Source: Diaporthe sp. PMI_573
Taxonomy: Eukaryota > Ascomycota > Sordariomycetes > Diaporthales > Diaporthaceae
Assembly (NCBI GenBank): GCA_021399435.1
Contig: JAJTUP010000002.1
Coordinates: 3,472,001 to 3,536,000, forward strand
Length of the DNA: 64,000 nucleotides
Direction: 5' to 3'
Positions within the stretch are counted from its first letter, which is position 1. Every line of letters begins with the position of its first letter. Under the pieces are notes generated by a model. That model saw nothing but the letters and a program-made list of their open reading frames with translations. It searched no databases and was not told where the DNA came from. Below, in pieces: positions 11,401 to 23,326 of the stretch. The position numbers and the translations under genes were made by a program.

Positions 11401-11693
11401 GTCTCGTCGCCGTCAGTTTCCTTAAGAGCGTACAGGATGTCGACCTCTGACCAGTCTGGGAAGACCTCCTTGATGAGCGAGACCTTTGAACCGAAGGCCT
11501 TGTTCAGGTCGCCAATCTCGCCTTGATCCTCGAGGGTTGGTAGGGCGTTGGATTCAGAGTCGTGCTTTGGGTCGCCGTTGGTTGCAGCAGAGCGAGAGGC
11601 GTTCCGTCCTCCCCTGCTGGTGAAGCCACCTCTTCCACCCCGACCAGAGCCCCTGCCGCGCGAGGCGGCTGGTCTTGCTTGTACGTCAGACAT
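8410..11693 (-). CDS. DEF1: RNA polymerase II degradation factor Def1
   Basis: Two exons (11375-11693 and 8410-11219; intron 155 bp, GTGAGT..CAG) give 1042 residues. The start is RGG-rich. A CUE-type ubiquitin-binding domain lies at ~60-106 (ALPTLEDQ, then FPDWSEVDILYALKETDGD and ERIADG), followed by SQWGEV and a lysine-rich stretch, as in yeast Def1. The remaining ~900 residues are low complexity, first A/P/E-rich, then Q/G/Y-rich with a run of eight glutamines. In yeast, Def1 recruits ubiquitin ligase to stalled RNA polymerase II after DNA damage, and proteasomal clipping of the Q-rich tail lets it enter the nucleus. The domain order here fits that mode of action. Assignment rests on the CUE domain and architecture. 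Confidence 0.88.
9178..9198. repeat. (CTG)7 microsatellite in DEF1
   Basis: Seven CTG units on the + strand encode part of the polyglutamine run of Def1. The tract keeps the reading frame, so length changes in threes would alter only glutamine number. Confidence 0.9.
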
Positions 11694-11708
11694 TTCTGAG
11701 GATTGTCT

Positions 11709-11722
11709 TGTGTGTGTGTGTA

Positions 11723-11764
<42 letters not shown>
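11709..11764. repeat. TG-rich microsatellite
   Basis: Alternating TG units broken by a few TATG units, located 16 bp upstream of the DEF1 start codon, hence in its 5' leader or core promoter. Confidence 0.9.
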
Positions 11765-11765
<1 letters not shown>

Positions 11766-12300
11766 GGATGATGCGGTGGTGGTAGGCTAGCAGGCTGCGC
11801 AAGGCAAGGTCAGCAACGGAGAGTAGACAGGGTTTGACGGCGGGCTGGCGAGAAGCTTGGGACAGGTGATGGATTGGATTGGCAGGATGGGGGAGGGTCA
11901 GAAGACGCCGCCGTCGTCAATCGGTGCTGGAAGGGATGGTGTGGATGGGTGGGTGCGCAGGTGGGTGGATGGATTGAATGCTGAGAGAAGGGTAGAGATC
12001 GGGTTTGTCCACACCAAGAAGAAAAAAACAAAACGCCCGTACTCCCTGTGCTACTGAGGAGTGGGCGGAGAGGCTGTTTCTGGAAGTGCGATGCGTGTAT
12101 GGTGGTTCCAAAGCCTTGTTAGCTGCGCCGTGGGGTTGGAATTGCCATTTGCAAAGGGAGAGGTAAAGGCAAGTTCAGTCCAAGTCCCCTTCAAGGTGGT
12201 GGTGGTGGTGCAATGCGTGCTGCCCAAGGCCAGCCAGTGTGCAGGTCTTGGTCTGTACGGAGTACCTCAGCACTCAGGGCTGGTCGCCAGGTACTAGGTA

Positions 12301-12324
12301 CCTGCCTGCCTGCCTGCCTGCCTG
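12301..12324. repeat. (CCTG)6 tetranucleotide repeat
   Basis: Six perfect CCTG units directly adjoining a TAGGTACC motif in the DEF1 upstream region. Confidence 0.9.
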
Positions 12325-13456
12325 GGTAGTTCAGCCCCCGGCCCTGCATCGAGCAGGGCGACAAATTCGGACTCTCGTTGATGCAGGGGGACAGCTCACG
12401 CTAGCATCATCATAACGTTTGGGTATGGACAATGGGCGGCGCCCAGTTACTGTTCTGTTTGGCTGACTTGCCAACCACATGGACCCGAGCATTATGACCC
12501 AGATGGCACTGTGCTGGACTCGAGTGTGAGCCACCAGCTGGAGCTGAAGCTGAGCGGAGGCTGAAGCGAGCACAAGGGCATATCGTACGGAATGCACAAA
12601 TCCAATCAGTTGCAGCACATATAGACGATTCTGTCACCATGGTCCTTGGGGGACAATGAACGGGATGAGAATTGAGCATTGAGGTCGGCGTGATCGACTG
12701 CCCAGGAGTCACCACTCACATTCCGAGGATCTCTGCCTACATTAGATGTGGCGGTACTGTATGATGTTGTTGGCGTGGAGTTATGATACCTTTGACTGTT
12801 CTCTCTTTGCTCGGGCACATAGACACAGCAATAGTAGGTAGTGTAGACTGGAGGGCTGGCAGACCAAATAGATGCGGCTTCGTTTACGGGTACAGTTACG
12901 TCAGGCACCAGTCCCAGCTACTACTTACCCACCTGGGGCACCTAGGTATCACTTTTCGAGCTTGCGCCGCAATACTGCTCTTGCCGTCACGTGCAGCGAG
13001 CTTGGGGTGGTCAGATCTCTGGAGTCTGCAGGGGTGTGGCCGGTCGCCCTGTCGCTCCATCCAGCTTTCAATGGTAGTAGAAAGCTGGCTGGCTGGCAGG
13101 CTGGCAGGCTGCTCAATTGGCAAGGGCACCTAGGTAGGGTGGGGCCGCCCTGGCGACGTCGAATGTTGGTTCACGCTTATTGATTGATTCATTGATGATC
13201 CCCTCATAGTTTCCGCTGCGAACCTCCTCTCCCACATCCGACGGCCCGACACTTGCCAGCTGCGATACTTTCTTCCTCTAGTTTCACCAATCTGCTGCAA
13301 GCGCCATTGATTGAATCCGAGGTCGCCTCAACTCCAAAAGTCACAGTCGTATGTGCCCTCGAATGGGCTCCCAACCTCGATACCGCTGGCATTCGACCTA
13401 GCCCAGTCCCGCCCACCAGCCGTCGACCAAGACCGCGACTGACTAGGTGCTACAAA

Positions 13457-14903
13457 ATGTTTGGCACAAAGACCCTGAGCTTCCTCAAGGACTTCTTCCC
13501 ACAGATCCACCAGCCTCTGCCCTTGACCCGACGCGAGTCCCAGCTCCTGCTGAAGACCCTGACCACCTCCTTCCGGAATAATCTCGACAAGGAGCATGGC
13601 TACTGGAACGAGAATGCATCTGTCGCCTCCCTGAAGGCTGCCAAAAATGCATCCGCACCAGCCTCGACCAATCAATCCACCCAGCACGAGCCTCACCACC
13701 GACCGATCGATCGTCACGTCCGTGCCATCCTCTCGAATCCCTTGTTCAGCTATGATCGTGCAGCCCGCAGCATCCGCCCCCCCGCCCCCGAGCGAGACCC
13801 AATGGACGTCTTTGAAGAAGCTGTGGCAAAGGGTCTGATGAATCCCCAACGGGCTGCAGGTGTGCTGAAGGCAAAGCGACACTCCATCACACAGTCCTCC
13901 ACCATATCGGTGAACGAGACGGTGGCAAGCTCGGGTACGGCCTTGCGTGTGATCCAGTGGCTTCGCTCCCATGGCTATGAGCGTGATCTGTCTTTTGTCA
14001 GCTGTACTCCTTTGATTACGTACCTGACGCAGTTCATGGTCGAGGAGGGCCTGGAGGAGATTGCCTGGGTCTGGCTGGAGAGGCTGATGAATGGTCAAGG
14101 CCCCGACGCACCGCTGGACTCGCCTTCACCTGCGGCATATATCCTCGATAGTCTAGTACGGGCCAAAGCGCTCTTTGGCAAGAGCCTGGATGGAGGGTAT
14201 GCCTGTATGGTTCGCGCGCGTCAGATGTTCAACAGCAAGCCGACCTTTGACTCTGACGCAATTTCGGCGTGGCGAGCGTTGTCATGGTGGTCTACAGTCT
14301 CCGCCTGGCAGCGCTCGCAGCCGTCCGAAGCGTTATTTGATGCATTCGCTGCCCTAGGCAGTCAGCTGGAACGATCCAAGACGACTTTCCTGGTCGACCG
14401 AGCCCACCTCGACCTGCACCACCCAACACACCCAGACGCGAACCTCTCGTGAGTAATATTCCAATCATCAATCCTCATTTTCCTGTCTCGTGATATATCT
14501 AGGATATCGAAACCGAAAGAACCACATTGTGTGGAAACTCTGCAGTTCCTCGAGTCAATCATGAGGCCATCCAAACGGTGTTCCTAACTGACAATGGTTG
14601 GATAGAATGGAATATTTGGAGTCGTGTTCTCTCCAGTCTCTTCTGGATCAAGAAAAGCAGGAAGATATGCAAGCTTTCCAGACTTGCAGCCTCACGAGGA
14701 GGTATAACGCCATCGTCAAGCGTGTGGCTCTGATGGGCATAGATACTGTCAACCACCTATCTCGCATCGGCCGTGAGAAAGAGGCGGATTCGATTGGTAA
14801 CTTGCTCACGGATAGGTTTGGTCTTACACTGGTAGCAGCCTTTAAGCCCAGTCTACTAGGAATCGACATGCGCAAATCGGCGCACTCTTTGCCCACGGGC
14901 TGA
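13457..14903 (+). CDS. Conserved fungal protein of unknown function
   Basis: Two exons (13457-14448 and 14606-14903; intron 157 bp with GTGAGT, CTAACTGAC branch region and TAG acceptor) code for 429 residues. The ATG at 13457 was chosen because the protein starts well there (MFGTKTLSFLKDFF, then LTRRESQLLLKTLTTSFR). The frame stays open further upstream to 13253, so a longer form is possible. No catalytic motif, signal peptide or membrane span is seen. The middle (about 150-330) is helical, with WLERLMNGQGP and AAYILDSLVRAKALFGKSL suggesting an alpha-helical repeat fold, perhaps a mitochondrial PPR-like protein; that is speculation. The gene is divergent from DEF1. Confidence 0.75.
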
Positions 14904-15430
14904 AAGTATGGTGGCGAGTCAGCCAGAATGGGGATTACAATCACATACGAAAGCCGCCGGGCACCACCTGTCTGACTTCTCCAGCAGTCGAGGGACACTC
15001 ATTAGTGTACGCCCATCTCAGGAATATCTGCCTCGGTTGTTGGCAAGAACCGCTTCAGACGCCGCCCTTTACATACGTCAAGACACTTATAATGAAACGC
15101 GGGCTATCTGACCATGCTGTCGTGGAAGTCACCGACTCCATCAGTATTGCGCATTGCGGTATTGTCGCTCCAGCTAAGCCCCCGGGGAGTAGGCCCGCTG
15201 TGCTGGTTACAAGTGGCATGCAGACACAACAGAATGAGAAGGGCCACTTGGTCACATGTAGTGTATCTAGCATTATTTTGATACATACAGGCGCTTAGGG
15301 TATTGAACAAATGCAAACACAAAAACACAAGGTTGTGTTGGCTCAAGATGTAAGGCCCAGACCCACGCGTTGCCCGGATGGCGCTCGACATTGATGGGGC
15401 AGCAGGAGGAAGGTCATTACCAGGCGCGTG
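14904..15430. other. Intergenic region (convergent gene ends)
   Basis: 3' ends of the conserved protein gene and the kelch gene meet here. No further gene is supported. Confidence 0.6.
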
Positions 15431-18265
15431 CTACTGTGCATCATCTTCCAGCCCGTTGACCACCCTCAAGGCCCTCCTAGGACCCATGACGACACTAAAG
15501 AAACTCGGCTCCAGGCCCTCGAGCGAACTGGTACTCGCCCCACTGGTGCTATCTCTCCTCGGCCTGCTGCTACCGCTGACCTCCCCTGGAGATGTGCCGG
15601 ACCCGGGCGACGGCCCTCCTTTGGACTCGTCCCCATAGCTTGGCCTCGCACCACTGCTCGTGGGTGTGAACTTGTTCGAATTCGGGTTGGAGTTGGTGTT
15701 CGGGTTGAGCAGGTTGTCCCGGCCGACCCACGCAAACGAGTCGTCGCCCGCACTGCTGCTCGCATTACTGGCGTCGCGCCGATGGCCAGTAAGCCACGCC
15801 TTTTCATCGCTGTCGGGGGCGTTGCTCTTCCTGCGCCCGAAAGCGCCGAAGAAGAACGAGCCGTGCGACGCAGACCGTGCCGGGAAGCGGTTTTGCACAG
15901 CGAGGTGCGTCTTGTACGCGCGCACCTGCCTGCGGTAAAGCCATGCGCAGTACCCGAGATATCCGGCGGCTACGCCCGCAAGGCACGCCACGACTATGGC
16001 AGCGATGAGGCCGCCCTGGTTCGCCGGGCGGCGGGAGTCACCGGAAGCGGACGAGTCTGGCGGCGAGGTGATGGTCGCTGTTGACCCGGAGGCCGTGATT
16101 GTGAAGACGGGCGGTTTGCCTGTGGCGAAGGGCCCGCCTGTCGCACTGGCTACGGGTTGCGTGATGGTTGCACTTCCTGATGGGCCGCCGCCAACCACGC
16201 CGATGACCTCTTCGGGTACTACATACCCATAGCTGGCGGCCATCACGCTGTTGTCCGCCAAGTCGGCGTCGGAGGAGGGCGCGAGCGCCTTGAACGACGT
16301 TCCCCACTCGAGGGAGGAGGCATTGAAGACGTATATGCCGGGGTTGTCACATCTGGACACGGTTGTGTTGAAACCGCCCGTCATGATCATCTGCCCATCG
16401 CGTAGGGTACAGGTATGCCCAGCTCGTGCGTAGGGGATGCTGGAGGTAGGGCCGCCTTGGGAGACAGGACCTATCCAGGTGAATGAGGGGATCGTCAATA
16501 TGTACATGTCGTCGTACTGAATTTGATTGCCCTAAAGGGGGTGATGGTTCGGTTATTAGCATGAAGATGGCCATGGACCGGGACACAAAACATGGACGTG
16601 GACCTACTGCAGGTTGCAGGTTCTGCCCTCCGAATACATAGATTTGGAAGCTGCTCGCATCCGGCGCGGACGCGGTGACCGCACACGGGTTGACACGTAC
16701 TCCAGGAGGGCTCCCTGTAGTTTGTTGATGATACCAGACCGAGTTGGCGATGTCATAGACGTCCAGTGTAGACATGTCGTCCACGAAGTCCTCGGCCGTT
16801 CCGCCCCCGAGGCCGACCAAAACCCCGGAAGCACCCCAGCCGGGGACGAACACCAAGACACCGTCAGCCCGCTCCGTGAAGGTGTCGCTGAGCTGCAGCC
16901 CCCCTTCGGTGATATTCCTGTAGGTTCCCGAGACTGGCGCGCCGCTGCCCCTCAGCGAGAACACCCCGTCGTTGGAGTAACCCGGATGGGTGAACTCGAG
17001 CAGACTCTTCAGATAGACACGCTCTGTGTGCATGCTCCACCCAGGGGTGGTGGAGAGGTCCAGGTGGCCTCCGAAATACCAGCTGAGCCCGAGCTCCGGC
17101 ACACTGACTGCGGCTCCTTCGGCTGCTCTCTGTACAGGCACGCCCTCGGATGCTGAGTTGTTGCCCGAGGAGGTCTGGGGATCCGGCTGCTCCGTCCACG
17201 AGCCGGAGCTGATTCTGTACTGCCAGGTCGAGACTTCTGCTGGTTCCTGGAACGGGTTGTCGGCAAACTCTCCACCATAAACGTAGAGACTGTTATAGTC
17301 ATTCCATAGCGCACCGAGTGCGATAGCTGGTGGCCCACTCGGCTGGGGGAGACCAGTTAGCGACGGTGAGCTGGTGTCCCAGGTCGAGGTTAGGTCCAGC
17401 GCTAGGAGGTTGTTGTTCCAGGTGTCATTCGCCTGGTCCAGGCTCGTCTTGGCCTCGCCCCCGTACATGTATAGTGTGCCATTGAGTATAGTAGCTGTGT
17501 TGGAAGCGATCAGTCGGGTCCGGCCTGAGGGGTCGAGATATCCGCTGAGGAGCACTCACACTGCATGGCCCACCTCGCACAAACGTCTGTAGGGCTGTCT
17601 GCCCTGCTCAACACGATGGGGCCAGCGTCCGCGACACCTACGGTGTCCTGCGTGCCCCGGCCAGTGAACGGGATGAGGACAGCCAGTACCAGGGCAAGCA
17701 TGCTGACTGCTGAAAGGCCGTGTAGAGGCGATGGTGACGAGCCGACGACCGTCCTGACCCTTGGTCTCCTTCCTGCTGCGAGCTTAGCATACCATGGTGT
17801 CTTGTTGCCGGCTGATTGCACCGAAACAGCCTTGGACCGTGCTATATCGTGCAGACTCCGTTGCCGACTCAACGATTCTGCCGGCGATCGCTCACTTTTG
17901 TCTTGCGTGTCGCTCGTTTCCTCACGCTGTTGGTCCTCAACATGCGTGTGACCATCCGCGGTGCTGTCCTCGGCGGCGTTGGGAGTGATCGGTCTCTGTG
18001 CTTGGCCATGCTCTCCCTTCTCACCTGCTACGGCGTGATTGTCGGCAAGGTCATCCGTTGCACCAGCCTCTTCTGGCGCGAGTCCCACCTCCTTGAATAC
18101 GGACCTGCGGTCCTTTCTGATGTTGCTGATCATCGGAAATGCAGTCGGCCTTTTGGCGGCTTCGCGCAAACGGTCCTGTGTAAGTTGATGATTGAACTTC
18201 GGCCGAGTAAACAGGCGAGTGCCAGGTTCGAAAGAACTAACGGGAGCACCATTGACAAAGGACAT
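15431..18265 (-). CDS. Kelch-repeat membrane protein
   Basis: Three exons (17560-18265, 16608-17494, 15431-16531) give 897 residues. The ATG at 18265 is the first in frame. Residues 1-180 are polar and probably cytosolic. Residues ~184-200 (SAVSMLALVLAVLIPF) form a membrane segment or signal anchor. From ~230 to 620 come kelch-type repeats with motifs such as LYMYGGEA, LYVYGGEF, WYFGGHL, IYVFGGQN and MIMTGGFN, so an extracellular or lumenal beta-propeller is expected. A Ser/Thr/Gly-rich stalk precedes a second membrane helix at ~704-729 (IAAIVVACLAGVAAGYLGYC), followed by a basic, Ser/Asn-rich tail. The layout resembles fungal cell-wall-associated kelch proteins proposed to act in polarity or wall integrity. 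Introns are 65 and 76 bp with clean signals. The partner is unknown. Confidence 0.82.
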
Positions 18266-19864
18266 CGTGGATAGATCCGACACGCCTAGGTGCTAAGGGT
18301 GCGGTACATAAGCATCACTGTGAGAACACTGGGTTCGGTATAGTGCAACCGCTGCAGACGTTCAGGGACCCGGGCTAGCCAGCCAACTTGGGACGGTATT
18401 TGCCACAATGCAGCCTCCACAAATAGTAGAATAGTAGACACGCTGACACGGAGGCACGGTAGGGAGCAGGTGAGGTGGGTGTGGGTGATGAGTGAAGATC
18501 GCTCCGGACGGGGGAGACACCGTGTGGGATGAGGTCATCAAGCAGGGTCGTAACCAACGAAGCAGAGGAAGTTCATGGCGAGAGAAGCCCCAGGGAGGGA
18601 ACGTGGGGATGAAACAGACGGGGCTTCTGCCTCTTTTCAACGTTTGTTTGCAAGCCGGCCTGGCTGCGTGGGAAGACATCTTTTGTTCTCGGCCACTGCC
18701 TGAGAGGCTTCTTCCCCTTGGGGCCTCGCCTTTCCTGACATCCCTGATTTGCTCACAGCAGACGGCTGTATAGACCTTTTTGAGTAGTCAAGGCGGATGT
18801 GATGGTCGAGACCTTGAGGGGGAGTCTGCGAGTGCGAGGGCGACTTGGCCGCTCAGAGATGTCGAGCACAGGGCCAAACAAACAGCTGAGGCTTTACGCG
18901 ACGCCGAGTACTGTGTACTGTGTAGCTGTGTTGCAGTCCCTGGTCCGGCACTACATCATTGCTGTCACGCTGGACAAGGCAGACGGCCCTGACAGCGGGC
19001 CGGGGTAGACGACAGGGGCAGGGTGGTGTGGAGCAATTGCAAGGTCTGGGTGGACCCGCGGGTACCGACGATGATGTCGACGTTTAGTCTAGAGCGACAG
19101 TCGGCTCACACTCTAATTCGACAACCACTGGTAGCCGGCCAGCCCAGACTGCAAATCCGGTTTTGGCAAGGCAGGGCAGGCCCGACAATAAGAAACCGAT
19201 CCTCGATTGTACGGCCGATTGCTATATTCGACAGTAGTGAAGCCACGGGGAAGCCAATGCCGCATGTGGGAGAAAAGCCCGACAGGGCATCGCCTTCCAC
19301 TGGCCGTGTCCCTGCCGCTCTCATGGTCCAGCCAGTCACTCGGTCAACTCTGTCCATTCTCCCGTTTCCCCCACCACCCTTGCCCGGGCCTGCATGGGCC
19401 TGGAGCCGGGACCGTTCTGGAGACATCTATCGACATCATCATGATGGATTCATCAGTGTGGTTAGGGGGCAAGAGGAGCCCGCTCAGCTTGGGGTCAACC
19501 ACTGTGTGAGCCAACTTCCCCACGAGCAATCGGCAAGGAGATATGGATCTCGAACAGTGCAGAACCCGACTCTCTCTGTTTTGTACATGCACGCTGCCTT
19601 CTTGAATCCCAGTGTGATTTGTCGCCTGTTTGTCCAGTCCTTGCAGAGGAAATTGTAGAGACCCGAGGTCTGCCGCAGATAGGTTTGGCATTCCTCAGGA
19701 TATCTATTACTTCCCGCTGTCCTACACTGCGGAAACTTGTGTAATCAAATCTATCCATGACAGCCCTGGAGGCAAGGGCACCGGTGAGACCAGCATTGCA
19801 ACTGTACCTGCCCATGGGTTCAATCATAGACCCAGTTAGAATTTGCCGGGCAGGTATCTTCTTT
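18266..19864. other. Intergenic region
   Basis: About 1.6 kb holding the kelch gene promoter. A 211-codon open frame on the + strand (19023-19658) has no domain, odd composition and no start context, and is treated as chance. Nothing else is supported. Confidence 0.55.
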
Positions 19865-20710
19865 TCATAGCTCATCTACCTCGTCACTGGACTGCTCGAA
19901 GGCCATAGCTTCGTACCAGAATGCCCCCTTCCCATCCAGCCTCTCCCATGTGATGTTTTTCAGCCCCCTGAAGCCCTCATCAACATACAAGGGGTACCCG
20001 GCGGGCGTAGCCAGCAATGTCATTGGCAGCCTGTCGCCAAGTGGTCCTCTTAATAGCTGCAGTTGCGTCTTGCCCCAGCGCAGATGTTGAGCAGCGAAGC
20101 CATGCCCGTCCCAACTAGGATGCGTAGCCAGCAGGCCGAGATAAAGCTGGGTACCAAACGGGGTTATTATGTACTTGCGCTCGGCATCCTCCATGATATG
20201 CTGGAAATGAAATGCACGGGTAAGATTCATGTCAAGATGAGCGGAGCAGTTGAAATCCGAGACATGTCTGTTGTTGACACTGCTGTGGCTTGCCTGGGAC
20301 AGCGTGCGGGCAGGGAGTGGTGACAGTGATGCCAATGATAGCTCGTCGCCGTGGTGATGTTCAGTCCGGCTGAAGTCCCAGACCGAGACTGATACAACCT
20401 TTTCACCTGAGAGCGATGTCAAATCTGGCACTGTAATGACCTGGAATCTATAGTCGGCAGCATGCTGCTGGAACAAAGCCAGGTAGCCATCCCGCTGGCA
20501 GGTCCATGTGTATTCCTCGCCAACGTCGTCAGCAAACTGGCGGATATAGCCGAAGACGGGCGAGTGTCTGAAGGCGTCGATCCACACGGTGGTGATGTCG
20601 TCAATGTCATCGATCGTGGCGTTGCGGAAGGTAAAGGGAACTGCGGCGGAGACATAAGGGAAGGCAAGGGAGGAGGGAGTTAGAAAGATGGAGAGCCACA
20701 GAAAGTTCAT
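19865..20710 (-). CDS. GNAT-type N-acetyltransferase with signal peptide
   Basis: Single exon, 281 residues, ATG at 20710. The N-terminus has a hydrophobic signal-like segment (MNFLWLSIFLTPSSLAFPYV), followed directly by the usual start of a GNAT fold: FTFRNATIDDIDDITTVWIDAF. The later part has YLGLLATHPSWDGHGFAAQHLRWG, matching the acetyl-CoA-binding strand/loop, where the usual Q/R-x-x-G-x-G/A appears as WDGHGFA. It is followed by TLLATPAGYPLYVDEGFRGL, the 'neighbour strand with Gly-Phe' seen in GNATs. The protein would acetylate an amine on a small molecule or protein; the substrate is unknown. A signal peptide is unusual because acetyl-CoA is scarce in the secretory pathway, so the N-terminus may instead be a membrane anchor. 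Confidence 0.75.
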   Translation of the reverse strand: MNFLWLSIFLTPSSLAFPYVSAAVPFTFRNATIDDIDDITTVWIDAFRHSPVFGYIRQFADDVGEEYTWTCQRDGYLALFQQHAADYRFQVITVPDLTSLSGEKVVSVSVWDFSRTEHHHGDELSLASLSPLPARTLSQASHSSVNNRHVSDFNCSAHLDMNLTRAFHFQHIMEDAERKYIITPFGTQLYLGLLATHPSWDGHGFAAQHLRWGKTQLQLLRGPLGDRLPMTLLATPAGYPLYVDEGFRGLKNITWERLDGKGAFWYEAMAFEQSSDEVDEL

Positions 20711-21270
20711 ATTGCTTTTCTGTCAGTGTCCCAGTAAACCGAGTAAGTGAGACGCGACCAGACGAAACAGACGGCAACACCTGGTTGAAGGGCTCATAGA
20801 GGTTGGGGATTTGCGACGTCGATGCTGCGTCGGCCGGTTTTCGTCTTATTACTGCGGCATCCTGCCATTGGCATCCATCCGGCTAGCTCCAACGAGGAGA
20901 GGTGCAGGTCAGCAAGCCCACGCGGCGACAGCATATATATACACCATTTGGTGCAGCACGCGCGGCTTGCATTCCCAACCAAGAGTACTCTCAGTCCCCA
21001 GTTCGAACAGCCCGGTTGAAGAATTGCAGGTGTCCGTCTGAGTTGGAGTGCTCAGTGTACTGTGTATGTTGCAGACTGGGCCTTGCGAAGTACGGCCGGC
21101 CGGCCCCACTTTAACACATCGCGCACTTGGCTGCAGCTGTGCACCAGCTGGCCGCCAGTTTTCCGCACCACCGACCAATTTTTCCCAACCTGACCCCGTC
21201 AGAGCCGCTACTCAGCATTTCGAGAAACTTGAGCATCGACACACCACCACCTCACCCATCGCCAGTCAAG
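20711..21270. promoter_or_regulatory. Divergent promoter, GNAT gene / RPL28
   Basis: 560-bp head-to-head region. The stretch 21230-21270 just before RPL28 is C/A-rich, as is common for ribosomal protein leaders. No defined binding site was identified. Confidence 0.5.
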
Positions 21271-21585
21271 ATGCCTACCCGATTCTCCAAGACGCGCAAG
21301 GTCAGTCGTGCCAAATCCAAGATCATCGCCATTTGAGAGACCGTTTTTACTGACAAACCCCAAGCACCGCGGCCATGTCAGTGCCGGTAACGGTCGCGTT
21401 GGCAAGCACAGAAAGGTACGACCCCCCCCCATCCCACGATCGAACCGGACAATTCCCCTGCGCAAACCCACCGCTGCGCGAACCCACCGCGAGAGCATCA
21501 GACTGACCTGGACCTGGTATTCTACAGCACCCCGGTGGTCGTGGTATGGCCGGTGGTCAGCACCACCACAGAACCAACCTCGACA

Positions 21586-21620
<35 letters not shown>

Positions 21621-21968
21621 AGGCGCTTCCACCTCCTGCGGAACCACCAGTGGAAGCCCGAGATCAACGTCGACAAGGTACGAGACAGCAACGCCCTAGG
21701 ACGAGACGGTTGCCACGGATGAGTGGTCGCTAATTAACCAATCCCGCAGCTGTGGTCTCTGGTCCCTGCCGATGTCCGCGACAAGACCCTGAAGAACTCG
21801 GCCGCCGACTCCGCCCCCCTCATCGACCTCAACGCCCTCGGATACGCCAAGCTCCTCGGAAAGGGCCGCCTGCCCGAGGCCCCCATCGTCGTCCGCGCAC
21901 GATACGTCAGCAAGGAGGCCGAGAAGAAGATTACGGATGCCGGTGGCGTGGTTGAGCTCGTTGCCTAA
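21271..21968 (+). CDS. RPL28: 60S ribosomal protein L28 (uL15)
   Basis: Four exons (21271-21300, 21365-21415, 21528-21677, 21750-21968) encode 149 residues, the same length as yeast Rpl28. The first exon gives [10 protein letters not shown] and the second [17 protein letters not shown], followed by [15 protein letters not shown] and [16 protein letters not shown], all hallmark uL15 segments. The C-terminus [14 protein letters not shown] fits the family. It is part of the large ribosomal subunit near the exit side; in yeast it is the site of cycloheximide resistance mutations. Intron 1 ends with CAAG; introns 2 and 3 have CAG acceptors. Short first exons with introns near the start are typical of fungal ribosomal protein genes. 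Confidence 0.96.
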
Positions 21969-23326
21969 GCGAATGGAGAGTGGGGAAATCATGAAGGGAC
22001 ACGGCAAACCAACAAAAGCAAAACTTGCAAACTGAATCGGTCGGATGGGCTGGCTGAATGGATCTCATACCTGGCGTCAATCGGTTTTTCCCGTGTTTAG
22101 AGCAATGACACCATTGTTACGATGAACAAAATACCCTTTTTGAACAGCCTTGCTCGAGGAGGAGACTATCGCGGCGCCGAGGTGACAGCGTGAGGTGCTC
22201 GCCATGGAGACTCGTGCTGGCAATGTTATGAGAAGCCAAGTGCAGCTGAATACGAGAATGACAGGCGTGACCGGTTCTACCGACCCTCGAACACTTCCGC
22301 GGCATGACCTACAATGAAACGTTCATCCCTTGCGTGGCGTGGCGTGGCGTGGTAACGCGGCCCTTGATGTTCACTGTCTGCGACTTGACCAGCCCGCGAC
22401 ACAAGGAGCGAGCAAGGTCAGGCCGAGCGCTGTTCACAGACACCAGCTGACAGACACCAACACGCCCACACACGTTCAACGGCCTCGCTCTTTTCCAACC
22501 GTCGCATTGTTGTGATCTATGTGGTGCGCGCGACTGGCTGGGCTGTGGCAGGGACACCGCGCATACCCACAGCAGTCAGATTGCTAGGACATGTTGCCCG
22601 TCCCCAAACCTGTCATTTTATGGGCTCGTGCAGAGCTGGGTTGCCAGGCCGTCCATCACGTCGTTCGGGCATTTGCAGGGGAGTTTCCAATTGCATGTGT
22701 GCGTACGCGGGGGGGGGCAGTTCTTGCTCTGCAACGAGGTAGGTGGGCACGACGAGTACCTCGGTGAACCGCGGAACCGCATAGACGAGATTCTTGCATC
22801 GATTGTCCGAGGCGGGCAGGCGGGTCAGGACTCACACATAGTGTTGTAACGTCTTGGTCTGTCTGGGCTGAATTACCTGTGGCTTGTGACGACTGGGTGT
22901 TCAGTTATCTACCAGATCCCACGACCATGTCTCGTCCAAACCATAATCCAGGTCATAACCTTCCGAATCAAGATTGAGTGAGTGCCTTCGTGCTACCTTC
23001 CTACAGACCAGCTGAGACGGTCAGTCTTCCAAGGTTGGGGCAGGGACAGACCTTCTTGGCGTGGGCACACGAGCTGAGCTAGTGACATCACTCCCGCCTG
23101 GCCTCTGACCCTGCCTGCGGAAATGGACTGTGACGAGGACCTTGGATAAAAGGGGACCAAATGCGCGTGTCTGTCACCGGTGTATCTGCTCTATTCCCCC
23201 CAAGCAAAAATCACACCATCTAAGTCAACCACCTCCAGTAAGCCCAAGTTTACACTCGCATCCCCCACTTAGGCAGCGCTTTTGAACAAATTTGGTCGGG
23301 CCACGATACATCTCAGCAAAAGCGCC
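21969..23326. other. Intergenic region
   Basis: About 1.35 kb with the 3' part of RPL28 and the promoter of the next gene. A run of nine G lies near 22711. No supported gene was found. Confidence 0.55.

Larger units (their letters stand above)
11694..13456. other. Divergent promoter region DEF1 / conserved protein gene
   Basis: Head-to-head intergenic region of about 1.7 kb. It contains a TG/TATG microsatellite just upstream of DEF1 (11709-11764), (CCTG)6 at 12301-12324, and three ACCTAGGT-like palindromic motifs (near 12289-12303, 12939-12950 and 13127-13137). In-frame sequence from 13253 is open upstream of the start chosen for the next gene, but probably belongs to its 5' leader. Confidence 0.65.

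Noticed and set aside
13253..13456. Upstream in-frame part of the conserved unknown gene
   Set aside because: Open and starts with ATG, but rich in Pro/Ser/Arg with no conserved feel; the start MFGTKTLSFLKDFF was preferred.
19023..19658. 211-codon plus-strand frame in the kelch/GNAT intergenic region
   Set aside because: No domain, no splice partners and composition resembling translated noncoding DNA.
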